This document shows, piece by piece, positions 61,290 to 64,000 of a stretch of 64,000 nucleotides of DNA (positions are counted from its first letter, which is position 1; each line of letters opens with the position of its first letter). Source of the DNA: Porphyromonas cangingivalis (GTDB lineage Bacteria; Bacteroidota; Bacteroidia; Bacteroidales; Porphyromonadaceae); contig NZ_LR134506.1 in assembly GCF_900638305.1 (NCBI RefSeq), positions 1,674,001-1,738,000 of the forward strand. The letters run 5' to 3'. The position numbers and the translations under genes were made by a program. A model generated the notes under the pieces. That model saw nothing but the letters and a program-made list of their open reading frames with translations. It was not told the origin of the DNA and did no database searches.

Positions 61290-63043
61290 TGCCCGGCTAC
61301 ACCTACCGTCCCGGTCCGCAAGAAGTGGCAGAAGCCCTCTCGGAGCGTATCATCCGTCTCTACGATGATGCGTCGTCATATCCGTTCAGCATAGCCCTCA
61401 GTGGCGGATCTACACCCAAGGTGCTCTTCGACTACTGGAGGGCTCACCCCGAGGTGCTCCAAGAGCGAGACATACACTTCTGGTGGGTCGATGAGCGTAT
61501 GGTGCCCGTGGAGTCGAAGGACAGCAACTTCGGCAATGCCCTCAGGGCGGTCTTCGATCCCATCGGTTATGATTCCGACAAGCTTCACCCGATAGCCTAT
61601 GTCGAGGGACAAAGCATCGACGAAGCCGTGGCGAAGTACAATTCAGAAGTCGAAGCCTTCAAGAAGGAATACGCAAAGCCGGAGCCTTTCGACCTCGTCA
61701 TCCTGGGTGTAGGCGAAGACGGACACACCTCTTCGCTCTTCCCGGGTCAAGAGCTTTACGACATCGACAAGGACTTCTTACGCTCGGTACACCCTGTCAA
61801 TGGTATAGAAAGGGTGGCACTCTCTTACGAAGGCATCCGCCGTGCACCGAAGTGTATCTTCCACGTCACAGGAGCATCCAAGACAGACAGACTCGCCGAA
61901 GTCATCTCACTCGCCGTGGGTAAGACTTCGGATATCGAGACAAGACGTCTGCCTGCGGCTTATGCCATGCGCATAGCACAGAAGGCTGAGATATTCACGG
62001 ACATCAAGCTCCCCACTTCGAGGAAGAGAGGTCTGTCCTCTCACCTCCTCAGTGGGATACTCAATCCCTCTTTGCTCTGGCTGTCGGTACTGCCCATACT
62101 GTTGGCCGAGAGCGAAGGGTTCGGTCTTTGGGGACTCACGCCACACCTCTGCGCTGCGGGACTCCTCATACTCTTTGCGGTCATACAGAGCCTCTTCAGG
62201 ATCAACTACCGCAGTCTCTATGCCCATCTGCCTCTTCTGCTTCTCATTCCGTTTCACAAGGTCATTCTTGTGCGCCTTATGGAGGGCATGATGTCTCTTT
62301 CAGGGAACTATTCTACACCTCTCCTTTTCGGTCTTATTGTCGTGGCAAGTATCTGGGGCATCTCCTCGATACGCACCTGCGAACTATCCAAGCATCCCAC
62401 CTGCCGTGAGCTCCTCTTCTCACACCGACTCATGGGTGCAGTCGCAGCACTTTACCTTCCGCTCTATATCGTCTTATCAGGCCATACATGGATGGATGGA
62501 GTGCTCCCTGCCCTCCTCATCGTATCGGTATGGGCGACGCACACACTGCGCATCCTCGGACGTGCACGACGAAGAGCCCGCACGACGATCCCTACATGTA
62601 TCGAAAGTCGCCAAGAGGTACGCGTAGCCATCATACGAGGGCAAGAGGTGTGGCTCACGCCAAACCCTTGTACCGATCGTGAAGAATGCCGAGACTATGA
62701 TCTCCCTTTCTCTACATTCATCAGATCCGGCGAAGATCGTCAGACCGCCTTGGATCGTCTCAAAAAACGTCTGCCGAAAGGGCATAACCCAAAGTTTTTG
62801 CTTCGTTACAACTCCGATGACAACGACGGTGGCCATGTCGTCTACCTCTACGTCATCAATCTCGGCACCGAGTGTCCTCCTCCCGAAGTGACCGTAGGGG
62901 GCGAGTTTTGGTGTGCTCGAAGGATCAACGAGGAGATCAACAAAGGTATGCTCTCTCCTGTCTTCAAAGAAGAGTATCAGTACCTCAAGCACACGATCCT
63001 CCTCGCCAATTCGATCGTCTCCAAGCGCAAGTGCGGTGCGTGA
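61286..63043 (+). CDS. pgl: 6-phosphogluconolactonase fused to a membrane domain and a Nudix-like domain
   Basis: A 585-residue fusion. Residues 1-240 are a complete 6-phosphogluconolactonase: ALSGGSTPKVLF, HFWWVDERMVPVESKDSN, VILGVGEDGHTSSLFPGQ and VTGASKTDRL. Residues about 255-430 contain some six membrane helices (LLWLSVLPILLAES, LCAAGLLILFAVIQSLF, HLPLLLLIPFHKVILV, PLLFGLIVVASIWGI, AVAALYLPLYIVLSG, LPALLIVSVWATHTL). Residues about 445-575 have a Nudix-like layout (LPFSTFIRSGEDRQTALDRL, YLYVINL, GGEFWCARRINEEI), but the REx2EE box is degenerate. No stop or frameshift separates the parts. Normal Pgl proteins are about 230-260 residues and soluble. The lactonase step is certain by homology; the role of the other parts is unknown. 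Confidence 0.88.
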   Translation: MMPGYTYRPGPQEVAEALSERIIRLYDDASSYPFSIALSGGSTPKVLFDYWRAHPEVLQERDIHFWWVDERMVPVESKDSNFGNALRAVFDPIGYDSDKLHPIAYVEGQSIDEAVAKYNSEVEAFKKEYAKPEPFDLVILGVGEDGHTSSLFPGQELYDIDKDFLRSVHPVNGIERVALSYEGIRRAPKCIFHVTGASKTDRLAEVISLAVGKTSDIETRRLPAAYAMRIAQKAEIFTDIKLPTSRKRGLSSHLLSGILNPSLLWLSVLPILLAESEGFGLWGLTPHLCAAGLLILFAVIQSLFRINYRSLYAHLPLLLLIPFHKVILVRLMEGMMSLSGNYSTPLLFGLIVVASIWGISSIRTCELSKHPTCRELLFSHRLMGAVAALYLPLYIVLSGHTWMDGVLPALLIVSVWATHTLRILGRARRRARTTIPTCIESRQEVRVAIIRGQEVWLTPNPCTDREECRDYDLPFSTFIRSGEDRQTALDRLKKRLPKGHNPKFLLRYNSDDNDGGHVVYLYVINLGTECPPPEVTVGGEFWCARRINEEINKGMLSPVFKEEYQYLKHTILLANSIVSKRKCGA

Positions 63044-63075
63044 CGAAGCACTCCCCCTCAAACAACATAGCATAC

Positions 63076-63118
63076 AAAAAGGTGTCTGTCCTGTGTCAAA
63101 CAAGACAGACACCTTTTT
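63076..63118. terminator. Bidirectional terminator after the pentose phosphate operon
   Basis: AAAAAGGTGTCTGTC pairs with GACAGACACCTTTTT across a 13-base loop and runs into T's. It separates pgl from the convergent lamin-tail gene. Confidence 0.88.
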
Positions 63119-63154
63119 TTCGTGGTACCACGGCATATACCGGAGGGAAAGATC

Positions 63155-64000
63155 TCAGAAACCTCGGTACAACCACTTCCCCTTGTAATGGAGGTCATGC
63201 TGTTTGTCAGAGCCTCTGATACGAATGGAGATGATATAGAGTCGTGTATCCCAAGACAGACGACTCTGTCGGAAGTCATCGATGAACTGAAGGCAGTCTG
63301 TACCTCGTTGGCTCACGAGGGGTTGTCCCAGCAGAGAGAAGACCTCCATCACGAGTCGATCGGCATAACGACGGGCATAACGCTCCAGCTGTGTGTAGTC
63401 GAGTTCGGGGTCATCGGGCCAGAGATCTCCCACCTCCTCTTCCTCTTCAGAAAGAGCCGGAAGGTCGTAGACAGAGTTGACCCGACCGGGTGTACCTCCG
63501 TTACTCTCTTTCAGTGCTCTTCGCCACGAACTTTCCTTGGTACCATCGAGCGTGGGAAGGCGGCGTTCGAGAGCAAAGCCGTTGCGGTCTTTGGTCGACG
63601 AACCGAGATGCTGACGACGGTAAACCACCCTATCGATGACTTCGTCCGTGGCATAAGCGTGCAGAGAGATCTCCGTATAAGTAGGACTGAGCGAGGGAAA
63701 GTCTATGCGCTCGATGAGTACATCTGTCGGCACATCTCGGTACAACCGTACCAAGGCATCAGGATAGGGAGTGAGGACGATGTATCCATGAGCAGGGATG
63801 AGATGCTCTGAGGTGACGAGTCTCCACTCGGTGGGATCGCCCTCAGGCTTATTGCGATAGCGCAGATACAAGTCTTGGAGACGGATGGGCTTGTCACTCG
63901 TGTTGTGAAGTTCGATGTACTTCTCTCCCGTCGATGGAGGTGAGAGGAGGAGCTCGTTGATGATGACAGTACCTGACACGACAGGCAGGGGACGCTTCAT
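63155..64000 (-). CDS. Lamin-tail-domain protein, 3' part only
   Basis: The gene continues beyond the right edge, so only the last 281 residues are seen; the Met at the edge is probably internal. VIINELLLSPPSTGEKYIEL followed by HNTSDKPIRLQDLYLRYRNK is the start of a lamin tail domain (about 110 residues), a beta sandwich found in many secreted Bacteroidota proteins. It is followed by an acidic linker (SEEEEEVGDLWPDD) and a C-terminal beta region (LVMEVFSLLGQPL ... LSWDTRLYIISIRI) that resembles FlgD-type Ig folds at the end of surface proteins. Export is likely but the signal peptide is outside the window. Confidence 0.75.
   Translation of the reverse strand: MKRPLPVVSGTVIINELLLSPPSTGEKYIELHNTSDKPIRLQDLYLRYRNKPEGDPTEWRLVTSEHLIPAHGYIVLTPYPDALVRLYRDVPTDVLIERIDFPSLSPTYTEISLHAYATDEVIDRVVYRRQHLGSSTKDRNGFALERRLPTLDGTKESSWRRALKESNGGTPGRVNSVYDLPALSEEEEEVGDLWPDDPELDYTQLERYARRYADRLVMEVFSLLGQPLVSQRGTDCLQFIDDFRQSRLSWDTRLYIISIRIRGSDKQHDLHYKGKWLYRGF

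Overview
The window looks like chromosome of a Gram-negative anaerobic Bacteroidota, most likely Porphyromonas or a close relative. Reasons: a SprA/Sov type IX secretion (T9SS) translocon next to ruvA, a PorV/PorQ-like barrel, a T9SS C-terminal sorting domain on a subtilase, GldE beside ssb, BACON and DUF4954 proteins, -7 promoter boxes of the TAnnTTTG type, and starts that lack Shine-Dalgarno sequences. The genus is inferred from these families; there is no rRNA or tRNA gene here to settle it.

Layout. 1-3.9 kb: tail of an outer-membrane protein, a thiamine uptake/pyrophosphorylation pair (PnuT-like + TPK), yaaA, RNase H and a DUF1648 membrane protein. 4.0-5.6 kb: an ECF sigma factor with a membrane partner, divergent from a DUF6249-like membrane protein; the two units are separated by a 34-bp inverted repeat whose arms are two outward-facing ECF promoters. 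5.9-16.2 kb: tsaE, a small membrane protein, a TPR protein, a lipoprotein, comM, polA and a helix-hairpin-helix surface protein. 16.5-22.0 kb (visibly AT-richer): subtilase, PorV/Q-like barrel and BACON lipoprotein. 22.5-28.4 kb: hydE and a group-B-like [FeFe] hydrogenase, then ssb-gldE-PPTase-DUF4180. 28.6-30.2 kb: an AT-rich AlbA/Schlafen-type gene with an in-frame 12-bp repeat. 30.3-37.6 kb: ruvA-sprA. 37.9-42.1 kb: dapA, a nucleoside-type MFS permease and a DUF4954 protein. 42.1-44.2 kb: DUF5715, an orphan Cys/His protein and a small HTH protein.

44.4-50.6 kb is a decayed mobilizable island: tyrosine recombinase, two PD-(D/E)XK-type proteins in one tight operon, a broken MobV relaxase, and an IS982-like element that sits on the relaxase start. 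50.6-56.2 kb: flavin reductase, NhaD antiporter, an ICMT-like membrane protein, a Zn/Cd-type P1B ATPase and its probable Fur-family regulator. 56.2-57.9 kb: an AbiE type IV toxin-antitoxin pair. 58.2-63.0 kb: the oxidative pentose phosphate operon gnd-zwf-pgl, in which pgl is fused in frame to a multi-pass membrane domain and a degenerate Nudix-like domain. The right edge holds the 3' part of a lamin-tail-domain protein.

Between genes there are several repeat families: long perfect-stem terminators, several sharing a GTGYC stem; an AGTCTTACGACTT unit with about 22-bp period at four sites; and a TTCTGTC/GACAGAA palindrome family at two sites, with a related hairpin at a third. The most unusual items are the mirror-image ECF promoters, the pgl fusion, the repeat families, the in-frame palindrome pair inside the DUF1016 gene, and the operator-like palindrome at the P-type ATPase promoter.
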